In this document: one piece after another, positions 25,735 through 35,363 of the stretch | Layout: each line of letters starts with the position of its first letter | Position numbering within the stretch: the first letter of the stretch is position 1 | Source of the DNA: Henriciella algicola | GTDB lineage: Bacteria; Pseudomonadota; Alphaproteobacteria; Caulobacterales; Hyphomonadaceae | Assembly: GCF_003576245.1 (NCBI RefSeq) | Contig: NZ_QWGA01000003.1 | Coordinates: 124,001 to 188,000, forward strand | Direction of reading: 5' to 3' | Length of the DNA stretch: 64,000 nt | The notes under the pieces: generated by a model | Database searches by the model: none | What the model saw: only the letters and a program-made list of their open reading frames with translations | Told to the model about the DNA's origin: nothing | Position numbers and translations under genes: made by a program

Positions 25735-28700
25735 CTAGAAGTCGACCGTGGCGCCCATGAAGATGTAACGGCCGAGTGCGTCGTACACCTGCGGGTAGGT
25801 GTTACCGTTACCTGGTGCCGTACCAACGACGGAGGACAGCGGCGGATCTTCATCCGTGACGTTGTTCACACCGAAGCGGACGCGGGTGTTGTCCAGGAGC
25901 TGGTAGCTCGTCGACAGGTCGAAGTAGTCCTGAGCTTCGAACGTTGCGTTGATCGGCGCTGGGTTGGCTGCGTCGAGGTCAACTTCGCTGAAGTGGCGCC
26001 ACGTACCGGTGACGGACAACTTGCCGTCGAGTGGCATCCAGGTTGCGCTCGCCTTGTGGCGATACTCAGGGTTTGCACCGTTGCCGAAGTTCGACTGACA
26101 GCGGCCGCCATAGAGGCCGACACAGTCAAACGGAGGCGTGACAGATGCGTCTGGGAGCGACTGAACTTCGAGGCTGTCGAGGTAGGTACCGACATAGTCG
26201 AAGCTGAACACGCCCGTCGCACCAGCGTCGTAGGTGTAGTTTGCCTGGAGGTCGAAGCCAGTGGTTTCGAGGCTACCCGTGTTGACGTTCGTCGCAATGA
26301 AGAAGCCAGTTGGGTTGGCCCAGAGGGTGCCACCGGTACCGCGGTTGATGAGCGAGCAGAAGAACTGGTCGCCGGTCAGGGCACACTGGTTGATCGAGGT
26401 CTCGGCAGGAACCGTCGAGATGTAGCCTTCCACTTCGATGCTGAAGTAGTCGAGCGACACCGTGAGGCCGTCGAGGAAGCTCGGCGTGAACACCGCACCA
26501 ACGGTGAACGTGTCGGACTCTTCCGGATCCAGGTCTTCGTTACCGCCCGTCAGGATGTTGTACTGACCAGCTGGGCTGGTGAGCGCCTGCGAGCCGTAGT
26601 TCGCTGGGTCAAGACCGGTGTTCGCACACTGGGCCTGGGTGAACAGCGGGTTCGGGCCGGCACATGGGTCACCATCTGCAGGGTCGAACAGCGTCAGGCC
26701 GGCTGGCGAGAACAGTTCGAAGATGTTCGCAGCACGAACAGCGCGCTGGAACGAACCACGAAGCATGAAGTCCGAAGTTGGCGAGTACTGGAGGCCAACC
26801 TTGTACGCGTCGGAATCGACGTTGTCGTAATAGGACTTACGATAGGCGAGGTCCATGTTCAGGTCGTAGATACCTGGACGTTCCTGAACCAGCGGGATGT
26901 CGAGTTCTGCGAAGATGTCGATAACATTCTGCGCACCCGAGATCGCCTGGGTTGGACCACCCTGACCAGCACCGTCACCCGACTGGAATGCAGCGTCTGG
27001 GTTCGAGTCGATCGTGTCGCGGCGGTATTCAGCACCGAAGGCCCAGCCTGGTGCGTCGACAGCCATTGGCGAAACGAGGCCGTAGTCGCCGAACGAGCCG
27101 AACATCTTGCCGGAGATGACCGTCTGGGTCACGTCGCCGTTACGGTTCAGCGGGCTGACGACGTAGTCGATAGCTGCTGGATCAGGCGCGTTGCCCGACC
27201 AGATGTCGTAAGGCACACAGGCCGCGTCATCATTGGTTGGGTCAGCGTCGACGTTGACGTTACAAGCCACACCGCCATTGCCATCTGGAACCGCGTAGAG
27301 CGCGTTCGTCAGCTTTCGGATGGAGAGGTCGTTGTTGTAAACTTCCGTACGGACCACTTTCGCGAACGATGCGTAGACATCGTAACCGATCGAGGTGCCT
27401 TCCAGATCGCCGCGGATGCCGATGACATTGCGGAAGGTCTGGTGACGGATGTCGTTGTTACGTGGGCCGCCTTCAACGTTCCGGCGAAGTGCCAGAAGCG
27501 AACCAACGCCGACGACTGCGTCAGGTGCGAGACCGTCACAGCCGATGAAGGAGGTTTGCTGAGCCGAAAGGAACGGGTTGTCACAGTTCAGACCACCGGC
27601 AGCGCCAGCAACACCGTAGCCGAACACACCGGAAGGTGCGATCTGCGAGTTGGTTTCGTTCTGAACGAACATGAACTCGCCATAGGCTTCGATATTGTCG
27701 GTGATGTCGTAGTTCAGGAACGTACCGAACGTGTACTTCTCGTTCGGACGCTGGAAGTGGTTGAACGGGTTGAAGTTGAACGTGTCGGTGACGAAGTCAC
27801 GTGCGATGAACGTACCGGTGCCTGCAGGATCAACGCGGCCCCAGGTGCCGGTTGGCAGACCGCCGCCAAGATCGAGAAGGTTGGTGAACTGGTTCGTACC
27901 TGAACCAGCACAGGTGAACTCGTTGCCGCCGTTGCGGGTACCAAGAGCACACTGTGCGTAGTCGCGGTCGCCCTGAAGGACTTCGTTGACGTTCTGGTAC
28001 GACGCGAAAGCCATCATGTGGCCGCGGTCATTGTCGAAGTTGCCACCAGCCATCAGGGTGACATCAACAGCGTCGCCGTCTTCAACAGAGCCGCTTGGGA
28101 CGCGGTACTGGCTTGGGTTCAGACCAGCGAATTCTTTCAGAAGGCCCTGAAGCTCACCATCATTGTTGTGCTGGTAGAAGCTGTAGTTGCCGTCGATCTG
28201 GAAGCCTTCGAAATCGTCATTCATGACGAAGTTCACGACGCCTGCGATAGCGTCAGAACCGTAGGTCGCCGATGCACCACCGGTCAGAACGTCAACGCGC
28301 TCAACCAGCTGGGTTGGGATCGAGTTGATGTCTGGCGCGGAGATGTTCAGCGAGCCGTAAGGAAGGCGGCGGCCGTTCATCAGAACGAGCGTACGCTCCG
28401 AGCCGAGACCACGAAGGTTCACGGAAGCCGTACCGGTACCACCGTTCGCGAGCGACGAACCTTGTGCACCGAATGCCTGTGGCAGGGTGTTGACGAGGTC
28501 TTCCGCGCGGATCGTACCGCGGATGTCAAACTGCTCTGCGTCAAGCTCGGTGACCGGGCTGGTCGCCGTCAGGTTGCCGGACTGCGGGATGAGCGAGCCG
28601 GTGATAACCACCGTCTGCTGGCGCGCTTCCGCCTCTTCCTGCGCTGGTACGGTTTCGACGTCATCCTGCGCAAACGCAGGTGCGGCGAACACCGTCATCG

Positions 28701-28758
28701 CTGCACCGGCGAAGACCGCCGACGTCAACAGATGTTTTTTGAGTGTAGTTCCGTTCAC
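25735..28758 (-). CDS. TonB-dependent outer-membrane receptor
   Basis: A 1007-residue receptor. A signal peptide ending AFAQ is followed by the TonB-box region (QQTVVITGS), a plug domain (about residues 60-170, with ASVNLRGLGSERTLVLMNGR and VERVDVLTGGASATYGSDAI), then a 22-strand barrel ending in the terminal Phe (GATVDF) required for outer-membrane assembly. Twelve cysteines fall in six close pairs in predicted extracellular loops, typical of the large alphaproteobacterial receptors for peptides, sugars or siderophores. The start is GTG 28758 with GGAGG seven bases upstream. Codon use is very uniform, suggesting high expression. The substrate is unknown. Confidence 0.93.
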   Translation of the reverse strand: MNGTTLKKHLLTSAVFAGAAMTVFAAPAFAQDDVETVPAQEEAEARQQTVVITGSLIPQSGNLTATSPVTELDAEQFDIRGTIRAEDLVNTLPQAFGAQGSSLANGGTGTASVNLRGLGSERTLVLMNGRRLPYGSLNISAPDINSIPTQLVERVDVLTGGASATYGSDAIAGVVNFVMNDDFEGFQIDGNYSFYQHNNDGELQGLLKEFAGLNPSQYRVPSGSVEDGDAVDVTLMAGGNFDNDRGHMMAFASYQNVNEVLQGDRDYAQCALGTRNGGNEFTCAGSGTNQFTNLLDLGGGLPTGTWGRVDPAGTGTFIARDFVTDTFNFNPFNHFQRPNEKYTFGTFLNYDITDNIEAYGEFMFVQNETNSQIAPSGVFGYGVAGAAGGLNCDNPFLSAQQTSFIGCDGLAPDAVVGVGSLLALRRNVEGGPRNNDIRHQTFRNVIGIRGDLEGTSIGYDVYASFAKVVRTEVYNNDLSIRKLTNALYAVPDGNGGVACNVNVDADPTNDDAACVPYDIWSGNAPDPAAIDYVVSPLNRNGDVTQTVISGKMFGSFGDYGLVSPMAVDAPGWAFGAEYRRDTIDSNPDAAFQSGDGAGQGGPTQAISGAQNVIDIFAELDIPLVQERPGIYDLNMDLAYRKSYYDNVDSDAYKVGLQYSPTSDFMLRGSFQRAVRAANIFELFSPAGLTLFDPADGDPCAGPNPLFTQAQCANTGLDPANYGSQALTSPAGQYNILTGGNEDLDPEESDTFTVGAVFTPSFLDGLTVSLDYFSIEVEGYISTVPAETSINQCALTGDQFFCSLINRGTGGTLWANPTGFFIATNVNTGSLETTGFDLQANYTYDAGATGVFSFDYVGTYLDSLEVQSLPDASVTPPFDCVGLYGGRCQSNFGNGANPEYRHKASATWMPLDGKLSVTGTWRHFSEVDLDAANPAPINATFEAQDYFDLSTSYQLLDNTRVRFGVNNVTDEDPPLSSVVGTAPGNGNTYPQVYDALGRYIFMGATVDF

Positions 28759-28959
28759 AGTTGAACCTCCAGATTAACTCTCGTGTGCCATGCATTTTGG
28801 CAACCGACCCCTCAGAAATCGGTATAGCTAGCACTGCTATCGAAGTTGATTTCGTCGCGTCAATCGAAAGTGACAAACTGATGACGGATTCTCGAAAAAG
28901 TGTTGCTAAGATGTCGACACGCTGCGTTTTCTTCGCGTGATCGGCGTATTTGCAACGCT

Positions 28960-30024
28960 CTAGACAGCGAGCAGCGAAAGGATGACGAGCGCCACGATGA
29001 GCGCTGTCAGGCTGACCAGCCAGAAGAATGACAGGACCATCATTCGCAAAAAGGCCTGCAGATATCCTGTACCGTAGGCCCCGCGCATACTGAACATCGT
29101 ATAGACCGGAAGCGCGATCGAGTAATAAAGACCGGCGACCCAGCCCCCCATCAATGCGGACAGACCGAATGCCAAGGTCGAGCTGAGATAGATCCAGCTG
29201 TGCAAGTGGAGCGCGTGGATTGCGTGATCATAAACATAGATGCGCCGACGCCAGGCATACATGAGCGATAGGGCAAGTATCGTCAGAGGGACCAGAATTA
29301 GGCTGAGGCGCGGCGCCCAGGTTTCTGCGGCCGTCGTAAATAGTCTTGGATTCTCAAAAGTGCGCTCGGCAGCCGCTTCAAGGCGTTCACCCAATTCGTT
29401 TGAGCCAAGATTGACGTTGTTCTCTTCCGATTCGCTTTCCTCCGAATCGGCAACTGGCTGATCGGGCACAGCATCGCTTGTGGCTTCTTGTTCGGCTTCG
29501 GTCCTGTTTGCGCGCGCGCGTTCAATTATATCTTCGAGTTCGCGCTCATTTAGGCCGCCATTCTGCGACAGGTATTCAGAAAGCGCTTCGCTTTCTTCCT
29601 CGCTCAGCGCCGGGCCCTCTCCCGTCTCGATTTGTTCCAACGCGTTGACGCCATTGGAGTTGATGAAGGCGAAGGCGACAAAATAGAAGATCAGGCTCGA
29701 CAGCAGGAAGAGCCTGAATGGCGGGACATAGCGGGCCCGCTTGCCTGCGCTATAGTCACGGCTTAGCGCGCCCGGCCTGAAAAGCAGTTTCGGCAGTGTG
29801 CGGGCGATACGCCCATCCAGCGCCAGACTGTCCGACACCGTTTCGGCGACAAGTGAATAGAAAGGCCGGTGGAAACTGGCGGCGAGCTGACCGCAATTGG
29901 GGCAGTAACGGTGTTTCACCATCACGCCGCAATTGCGGCAGGGCTGGCCCTGCAGGTCGGCGGTTCCCCCCGCAGAGAGGGCGCCGACCGAGGCGAGGCC
30001 TGCTGCTTCAAGTTCGTCGCTCAT
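28960..30024 (-). CDS. DUF3667-family membrane protein with zinc ribbon
   Basis: A 354-residue protein. The N-terminus holds a CxxC..CxxC zinc ribbon (CRNCGVMVKHRYCPNCG, about residues 32-48) followed by LPKLLFRPGALSRDYSAGKR, the defining DUF3667 pattern. Four or five transmembrane helices follow (for example FRLFLLSSLIFYFVAFAF and LSLILVPLTILALSLMYAW), interrupted by a long acidic Ser/Glu segment at about residues 135-215. ATG 30024 has GGGGGG upstream. It begins 26 bp after the peptide-binding lipoprotein stop, so the two are likely one operon. The family has no settled function. Confidence 0.88.
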   Translation of the reverse strand: MSDELEAAGLASVGALSAGGTADLQGQPCRNCGVMVKHRYCPNCGQLAASFHRPFYSLVAETVSDSLALDGRIARTLPKLLFRPGALSRDYSAGKRARYVPPFRLFLLSSLIFYFVAFAFINSNGVNALEQIETGEGPALSEEESEALSEYLSQNGGLNERELEDIIERARANRTEAEQEATSDAVPDQPVADSEESESEENNVNLGSNELGERLEAAAERTFENPRLFTTAAETWAPRLSLILVPLTILALSLMYAWRRRIYVYDHAIHALHLHSWIYLSSTLAFGLSALMGGWVAGLYYSIALPVYTMFSMRGAYGTGYLQAFLRMMVLSFFWLVSLTALIVALVILSLLAV

Positions 30025-30050
30025 AGCCCCCCGGCCCTCTTCCTTGCCGC

Positions 30051-31730
30051 CTACTCCCCGGCGCTGTCGGTCGCCTCTGCCTCGGGCTCAGCGCCTGCCT
30101 CAATGTCGGCGCGGCACAGCCAGCGCGAGAGGTGATCGTCCTGGGCATTTTCGGCCCAGCCGGTCAGCTCCGGATCGACAAGGTTCTTGGTGACCTGAAT
30201 CCACATCGGCGTGATCGGATAGTCTTCCAGCATCATCGCCTCAGCTTCGGCGAAGATCTCGGCCCGGGCCTGAAGGTCGCGGGTTCGGCTCGCTTCAGCC
30301 AGGAGCGCATCGTACTCCGGGTTCGAATAACGACCATAGTTCTGCTGGCCGGTCTCCGAATCGAGCAGGTAGAGGAAGTTGATCGGGTCATCGAAGTCAG
30401 CAACCCAGGCGCCGTCCGCCACCTCAAAGTCAGACTGGCGAAGGCGTGCATAGAGCACCTTGGTGTCCTGACGCAGGATCTCGGCATTCACCCAGGGCGC
30501 GATCTCGTTCCAGTTCGCCTGAGCGACAGGCGCAGCTTTCGGATTGTCGTCAGTCGAGCGGTGGATGAATTCAAACGACAGCTGATTATCCGGGCCATAT
30601 CCGGCCTCTTCCAGAAGCGCGCGGGCTTCTGCGAGACGTTCTTCGCGGGACATGTCAGCAAAGCCGACCTCCGGACGCTCGACATTATAGTTGCTCATCG
30701 TTGGCGGCACGAAAGAATAGGCCGGGATGTAGCCAGGCGTCAGCACGCGGTCGACAATGAACTCACGGTCCAGCGCCAGCGACAGCGCCTTGCGAACGCG
30801 CACATCGTCGAACGGCTCCTGGCTGGAATTGAAGCTCCAATAGGTGGTAATCAGGCTTGGTGCGGTGCGCACCCAGCCCGGAAACTTCGCTTCCAGTTCT
30901 TCGGTCCGGCCGCCATCGAAGCCATTATTGATATCGAGCTCACCTGCCTCGATGCGGCGCTCGACGGCTGCAGCGTCCTCGATCTCGAAACAGGCGACGC
31001 GGTCGAAGCAGACCTCATCGGCCTCATAGAAGAGCGGGTTCTTCTCTGAGACGAGCTGGTCGCCGGTGCGCCAGTAAGCCAACTTGTAAGGCCCGTTCAC
31101 CTCAATGTTGTCAGGCTGGATCCACGCTTCGCCGTATTGTTCGACGATGTGCTGTGGCACCGGATAGGTCGTGTAGTGGGTCAGAAGGCCGAGCAGGTAA
31201 GGCGCAGGCTCTTCAAGGGTGATCTCAAACGTCAGATCATCGATGGCGCGCACGCCGAGCTCTTCAGGTGGCAGTTCGCCAGAGTTCACCTGCGCAGCAT
31301 TCTTCACGATGTAGAGCAGGGAGGAATATTGCGACGCAATTTCCGGGTTCTGGATGCGGCGGAAGGCATAGACGAAATCGTCTGCCGTGACGGGCTCACC
31401 GTCAGACCATTGCGATTCGCGCAGATTGAACGTCCAGGTCAGGCCGTCCTCGCTCGTCTCCCAGCTTTCCGCGACGCCTGGAATGACTTCACGGTCAGGC
31501 GTGATGGTCATGAGGCCGACAATCATGTCGGAGATCACGATGTTTTCCCATTTGGCCGAAGATCGGTGCGGGTCGAGCGTATCGACCTTTGCAGAGATAC
31601 CGCGGCGCAGGACAGCGGCTTCATCGCCGTCGCCAGATCCGTTTCCTCCGCTGCCCCCACAGGCAGCAAGCGTGAGAACCAGACCAGCGGCGCCGGCCGA
31701 CAGAAGAACGGATTTGAGAGATTTCATCAT
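30051..31730 (-). CDS. ABC-type peptide-binding lipoprotein (OppA/SBP_bac_5 family), orphan
   Basis: A 559-residue periplasmic solute-binding lipoprotein. The lipobox is TLAAC with a Gly/Ser-rich linker behind the Cys; the SBP family 5 signature is in LRRGISAKVDTLDPHRSSAK and VIPGVAESWETSEDGLTWTF near the N-terminus, with YWSFNSSQEPFDDVRVRKAL later. It would capture oligopeptides for import, but no Opp/Dpp permease or ATPase genes adjoin it, so it must use a transporter encoded elsewhere or act alone. The start is ATG 31730 or 31727; GGGAAG fits the second slightly better. The DUF3667 gene follows. Confidence 0.92.
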   Translation of the reverse strand: MMKSLKSVLLSAGAAGLVLTLAACGGSGGNGSGDGDEAAVLRRGISAKVDTLDPHRSSAKWENIVISDMIVGLMTITPDREVIPGVAESWETSEDGLTWTFNLRESQWSDGEPVTADDFVYAFRRIQNPEIASQYSSLLYIVKNAAQVNSGELPPEELGVRAIDDLTFEITLEEPAPYLLGLLTHYTTYPVPQHIVEQYGEAWIQPDNIEVNGPYKLAYWRTGDQLVSEKNPLFYEADEVCFDRVACFEIEDAAAVERRIEAGELDINNGFDGGRTEELEAKFPGWVRTAPSLITTYWSFNSSQEPFDDVRVRKALSLALDREFIVDRVLTPGYIPAYSFVPPTMSNYNVERPEVGFADMSREERLAEARALLEEAGYGPDNQLSFEFIHRSTDDNPKAAPVAQANWNEIAPWVNAEILRQDTKVLYARLRQSDFEVADGAWVADFDDPINFLYLLDSETGQQNYGRYSNPEYDALLAEASRTRDLQARAEIFAEAEAMMLEDYPITPMWIQVTKNLVDPELTGWAENAQDDHLSRWLCRADIEAGAEPEAEATDSAGE

Positions 31731-31822
31731 GACTTCCCGTGATTTTCGTTTCGACTTAGTGTTTCATGTGATCAGGCGCTTGGAAAGATAGCGCACCGCA
31801 GTTGAGCAGCAGATGAACAGGC

Positions 31823-32344
31823 ATGCGACACAGTTTACCTCTTTCGATACTTATCCTGAGCACATTTCTTCCAGCAACAGCGCAGGAAGCAGCATCCTTC
31901 AGCACGCGTGAGGTCTATGCCTGCGCCGATCTTTCGGACGATGCCGCGCGGCTTGCCTGTTATGATGACGCCGTCGGTCGCCTCAAATCGGCAGAAGAGA
32001 CGGGCGAAGCGGTTATCGTTACCCGCAGCGAAGTGGAAGAGGTTCGCCGCGACTCCTTTGGCTTCTCCATTCCGAGCCTGCCGAACTTCGCGTCTTCGGT
32101 TTTCAGCGATAGCGAGAAGATTGATGAGGTGTCTTACCCTGTCGCATCGGTCCAGAAGACACCTCGCGGTGAGCTTTATATCACCCTGCAGAACGGCCAG
32201 GTCTGGCAGCAGACGGACAATAAGCGCGTCTATTACTCGGCCAAACGCGGTGTCGACAGCGCAACCATCAAGTCAGCCGCCCTTGGCAGCTATATGATGA
32301 AGCTGGATGACGGCCTGCAGTTTCGCGTCGAACGCCTGAAATAG
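31823..32344 (+). CDS. Exported protein with N-terminal ACxxLxDDAxRLxCYD motif
   Basis: A 173-residue periplasmic protein: signal peptide ending ATAQ, then VYACADLSDDAARLACYDDAV, a two-Cys helical motif seen at the N-terminus of many alphaproteobacterial exported proteins (and VasI-like proteins). The rest, from about residue 95, reads as a small beta domain (GELYITLQNGQVWQQ, then VYYSAKRGVDSATIKSAALG). It is transcribed divergently from the peptide-binding lipoprotein with about 90 bp between. No specific role is known to me. Confidence 0.75.
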   Translation: MRHSLPLSILILSTFLPATAQEAASFSTREVYACADLSDDAARLACYDDAVGRLKSAEETGEAVIVTRSEVEEVRRDSFGFSIPSLPNFASSVFSDSEKIDEVSYPVASVQKTPRGELYITLQNGQVWQQTDNKRVYYSAKRGVDSATIKSAALGSYMMKLDDGLQFRVERLK

Positions 32345-32358
32345 CGAGCGACCAGACA

Positions 32359-32402
32359 AAAGAAGACCCCTGCGGGCGATGCCTGCAAGGGTCTTTTCAT
32401 TT
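32359..32402 (+). terminator. Intrinsic terminator after the 31823-32344 gene
   Basis: GACCCCTGC..GGC pairs with GCC..GCAAGGGTC in an imperfect stem flanked by AAAAGA and TCTTTT, 15 bp after the stop at 32344. It also separates this gene from the convergent redoxin gene. Confidence 0.78.
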
Positions 32403-32420
32403 GAGGTGGCGCGCGTTCGC

Positions 32421-33074
32421 CTATTCGTATTTCACCGAGCAGCCATAAGGCGCTGCCCAGCTCGTCTGGACGGTCTCACCGGCTTCCAGCGCGTCGAGCG
32501 CGGCGGTCACATAATTCTCAGCGGTCTCGATATCAGACACGCGTGAAGATGGGATGGAATCGATCGCGCCTGCATAGGCGATGTCGCTATCGGGCTCGAT
32601 GATGAACATGTGCGGCGTGGTCTTTGCCTCATAGAGACGGCCGATATCACCAGACGGATCAAGGATGACATGGGTCGGGGCCGCGCTGCGCCCCTCATTG
32701 ATCTCAATCGCGCGGTCACCATCGACATGACCCTGCGTGCCCGGCGCCGACGAAATCACCTGCAGCCAGACAATGTCATCCTCGCCTGCGCGTGCCTGCA
32801 GGCCCTGCATGTTCTGCGGCGGGTCTGCATAGTGTTTCTGCACGAACGGGCAGCCATCATTGGTCCATTCGAGAATGACAGTCTTGCCTGCGAAATCAGA
32901 AAGAGAGACTTCCTCACCTGTCGCCGTGGTGCCGGTGAATTCCGGCGCGGGCTGGCCAGGCTCTGCTGCCGGCGCAGCGGAAGCGGAAAATGCGATCATC
33001 GCGCCAGCGCTGAGCGCAACGGCTGCGGCCATGCCTGAGGCAAGTCCAAGGTTCCTACGGGTAAGAGCGGTCAT
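32421..33074 (-). CDS. Exported peroxiredoxin-like/thioredoxin-family protein
   Basis: A 217-residue thioredoxin-fold protein. A signal-like N-terminus containing TRRNLGLASGMAA may be Tat-type, although the motif is imperfect. The AhpC/TSA-type core begins GQPAPEFTGTTATGEEVSLS and carries the active-site segment NDGCPFVQKHY: the thioredoxin CxxC is replaced by Cys-Pro-Phe-Val, so one catalytic Cys remains, as in peroxiredoxin-like family 1. A second Cys (YGCSVKY) at the C-terminus could resolve it. It lies 33 bp downstream of the DsbD/ScsB-like gene, which is its probable electron donor. AAAGGA precedes the start. Confidence 0.87.
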   Translation of the reverse strand: MTALTRRNLGLASGMAAAVALSAGAMIAFSASAAPAAEPGQPAPEFTGTTATGEEVSLSDFAGKTVILEWTNDGCPFVQKHYADPPQNMQGLQARAGEDDIVWLQVISSAPGTQGHVDGDRAIEINEGRSAAPTHVILDPSGDIGRLYEAKTTPHMFIIEPDSDIAYAGAIDSIPSSRVSDIETAENYVTAALDALEAGETVQTSWAAPYGCSVKYE

Positions 33075-33107
33075 GACGTCATCCTTTCTGGGTGGGCAGA
33101 TGCAGTA

Positions 33108-35258
33108 TCAAAAGGCTTCGAGCTTGCGCTTCAACATGCCTGCATTGAGCAGCGTCGGCAGGATCTCCGGCTCCGGCTCACCAGGCGCATAGAGAAGATA
33201 CATCGGAACGCCGGGACTTCCACGTCGCTTGAGTTCGTCTGAAATCTCGTCATTTGGGCGCGTAAAGTCGGCCACGAGGAAAGTGACGTTCGCGTCCTCC
33301 ATGGCTTGAAGGACATCGTCGCGTTTCAGCGTCGTGCGCTTGTTCACCTGACAGGTCGCGCACCATGACGCGGTGAAGTCCACGAAGATGCCGCGCCCTT
33401 CACCAAGCAGCTCTTCGACGCGCGTCGGCGACCAGGGCTCTGGCTCATAGGCAGCAGCATAGGACGCTGGCGTTCCACTCGCCGATGGCGCGTCCTGCAG
33501 GCCCGACGCCACCGGCCAGACGATACCTATCAAGGCAAATCCCGCCCCAAGCGTGACCAGCCCTGTGCGAAGGCGCCCGCCCGCGACGCTGACCAGCCAG
33601 ATACCAAAGGCGAGGATGACGGCACCGAATGCGGTTGCGCCAGCGGCGGGGTGGTTGCCGAGCACGGTGACCAGCCAGGCGGCCGTCAGGAACATCGGAA
33701 AGGCAAAGGCCTGCTTCAGCCGCTCCATCCAGAGGCCCGGTTTTGGCAGCGACTTATGCAGGCCCGGCACATAGCTCAGCACCAGGAAGGGCAGCGCAAG
33801 GCCAAGACCCAGCATCAGGAAGACCGCCATCACGACCGGCCAAGGCTCATTCAGGACAGCCCCGAGCGCGCCGACAACAAATGGGCCGACACAGGGCGCG
33901 CCGACCACAGCGGCCAGGACACCCGTAAAGAACGCGCCTGCACTCCCCTGCCGCCCGGCAAGACCGGAGCCGACATTCTGCACAGACGTGCCAAAGTTCA
34001 CGACGCCGAGCAGCCAGAGACCGATGACCACCATGATGAGCGCCAGCGCTGCGACAACCGCCGGATACTGAAGCTGGAAGCCAAGGCTTACGAACTGGCC
34101 CGCCGCGCGCAGCGCGATAAAGGCAAGGCCCGTCGCTGCAAAGCTGATCAAAACGCCTGCTGTGTACCAGAGCCCATGCTTTCTAAGCTCGCTGCGCTCA
34201 CCGCTGGCCGCAACCTGCACCATGCCAATCGCCTTGATCGAGAGTACCGGCAGGACGCACGGCATCAGGTTGAGGATCAGGCCGCCAAGCAGCGCCGATC
34301 CAATCAGGATGAAGAGGTTGAGCCCGCCGCCAGCTCCGCCTGAACTGGAGGTGAGACCGCCCGCGCCGCCGCCTGATTTTGCCGCGTTCCCGTCAGAGCT
34401 TCCAAGTCCGCTTGTTCCGGAAAGCACATCGGCTTCACTCGCCGATATCCTCACCGCAACAGGATCTCCCCCCGCCATAGCCACACGGATGACACCGGTC
34501 AGCGCCTCAGGCATTCCGGCGCGTACCGGCGTCAACTCGATGGCAATCCCCTGCTCACCGAACGTCGCAGGTTGCGGGGCTGCGTGGACGATTTCATGTC
34601 CGTCAGGAAAGAAACGTGTGTCGCCCGATACGCCCGCGAGCGCGCCGCCCGAGGCTGACAGGACCCAGCTCTCGCCCTCTGCGGTCAGCGCTGTGTCGCC
34701 AGTAAATTCTACCGGCACATCTGCAAGCGCGTCAGCGATGCGTGCACCATTCTCACGGTCCGGCACCTGCTCAGCGCCCACATCCATGACCACTTCGACA
34801 TCGACCGATTCCGGAATGCAGATGTCCTTGCAGATAAGGTAATCGATTTCCCCGCCGAGACGGATGGGTCCAGTGGCGCCGGCTGGTACTTCGACCGGAA
34901 ATGGCAAGACGATTTCGCCGCTATAGCCATAGTCCATGATCTCACCTTCCACGACGGGAAGGAGTTCAGGCAGAGGCCAGTCGATGTCGCCAATCGCTTC
35001 GGCCTCCACCGTTGTCTGGTCATCCCAGTAAGCGCGCGGCGGAATGCCGGCATCTCCGGCATTCTTCCAGTAGATGTGCCACTCATCATCCATTTCGAAG
35101 CTGAGACCGAACCAGACGGTTTCGCCCGGTATGGCCGTCTCACGCTCTGAAATCAGTTCGACACGCGCATGGCCGCCATCCACCGGCTGCGCATTCAGAG
35201 GCGCAAGCGCCGGCGCAGCGATGAGCGCGGTGATCAACGGGAGAAGAAATTTTGTCAT
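33108..35258 (-). CDS. DsbD/ScsB-type membrane thiol reductase
   Basis: A 716-residue protein with the three parts of DsbD: a long N-terminal periplasmic immunoglobulin-like region (to about residue 300, with LICKDICIPESVDVEV Cys pair), an eight-helix membrane domain whose redox Cys lie in NLMPCVLPVLSIKAIG and GAPCVGPFVVGALG, and a C-terminal thioredoxin domain with WCATCQVNK at about residue 631. It passes electrons from cytoplasmic thioredoxin to periplasmic partners. The long N-terminal region resembles ScsB more than classical DsbD. The redoxin gene directly downstream is the likely client. Signal peptide at residues 1-23. Confidence 0.92.
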   Translation of the reverse strand: MTKFLLPLITALIAAPALAPLNAQPVDGGHARVELISERETAIPGETVWFGLSFEMDDEWHIYWKNAGDAGIPPRAYWDDQTTVEAEAIGDIDWPLPELLPVVEGEIMDYGYSGEIVLPFPVEVPAGATGPIRLGGEIDYLICKDICIPESVDVEVVMDVGAEQVPDRENGARIADALADVPVEFTGDTALTAEGESWVLSASGGALAGVSGDTRFFPDGHEIVHAAPQPATFGEQGIAIELTPVRAGMPEALTGVIRVAMAGGDPVAVRISASEADVLSGTSGLGSSDGNAAKSGGGAGGLTSSSGGAGGGLNLFILIGSALLGGLILNLMPCVLPVLSIKAIGMVQVAASGERSELRKHGLWYTAGVLISFAATGLAFIALRAAGQFVSLGFQLQYPAVVAALALIMVVIGLWLLGVVNFGTSVQNVGSGLAGRQGSAGAFFTGVLAAVVGAPCVGPFVVGALGAVLNEPWPVVMAVFLMLGLGLALPFLVLSYVPGLHKSLPKPGLWMERLKQAFAFPMFLTAAWLVTVLGNHPAAGATAFGAVILAFGIWLVSVAGGRLRTGLVTLGAGFALIGIVWPVASGLQDAPSASGTPASYAAAYEPEPWSPTRVEELLGEGRGIFVDFTASWCATCQVNKRTTLKRDDVLQAMEDANVTFLVADFTRPNDEISDELKRRGSPGVPMYLLYAPGEPEPEILPTLLNAGMLKRKLEAF

Positions 35259-35363
35259 GAGGCGGAAGGTCGACTTTTACTGAACAGAATTCCAGAGGGC
35301 TGGATGTCGCAAATTCTCATTGCGCGCCAGCGCTCTCGCGCAAATGTGATGCGACGATATCAA

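Noticed and set aside
25993-27903. 636-codon open frame on the plus strand
   Set aside because: It is fully antisense to the TonB-dependent receptor gene. Its translation is low-complexity (Val, Arg, Asp, Glu) without a domain, and arises from the strong codon bias of the receptor gene.
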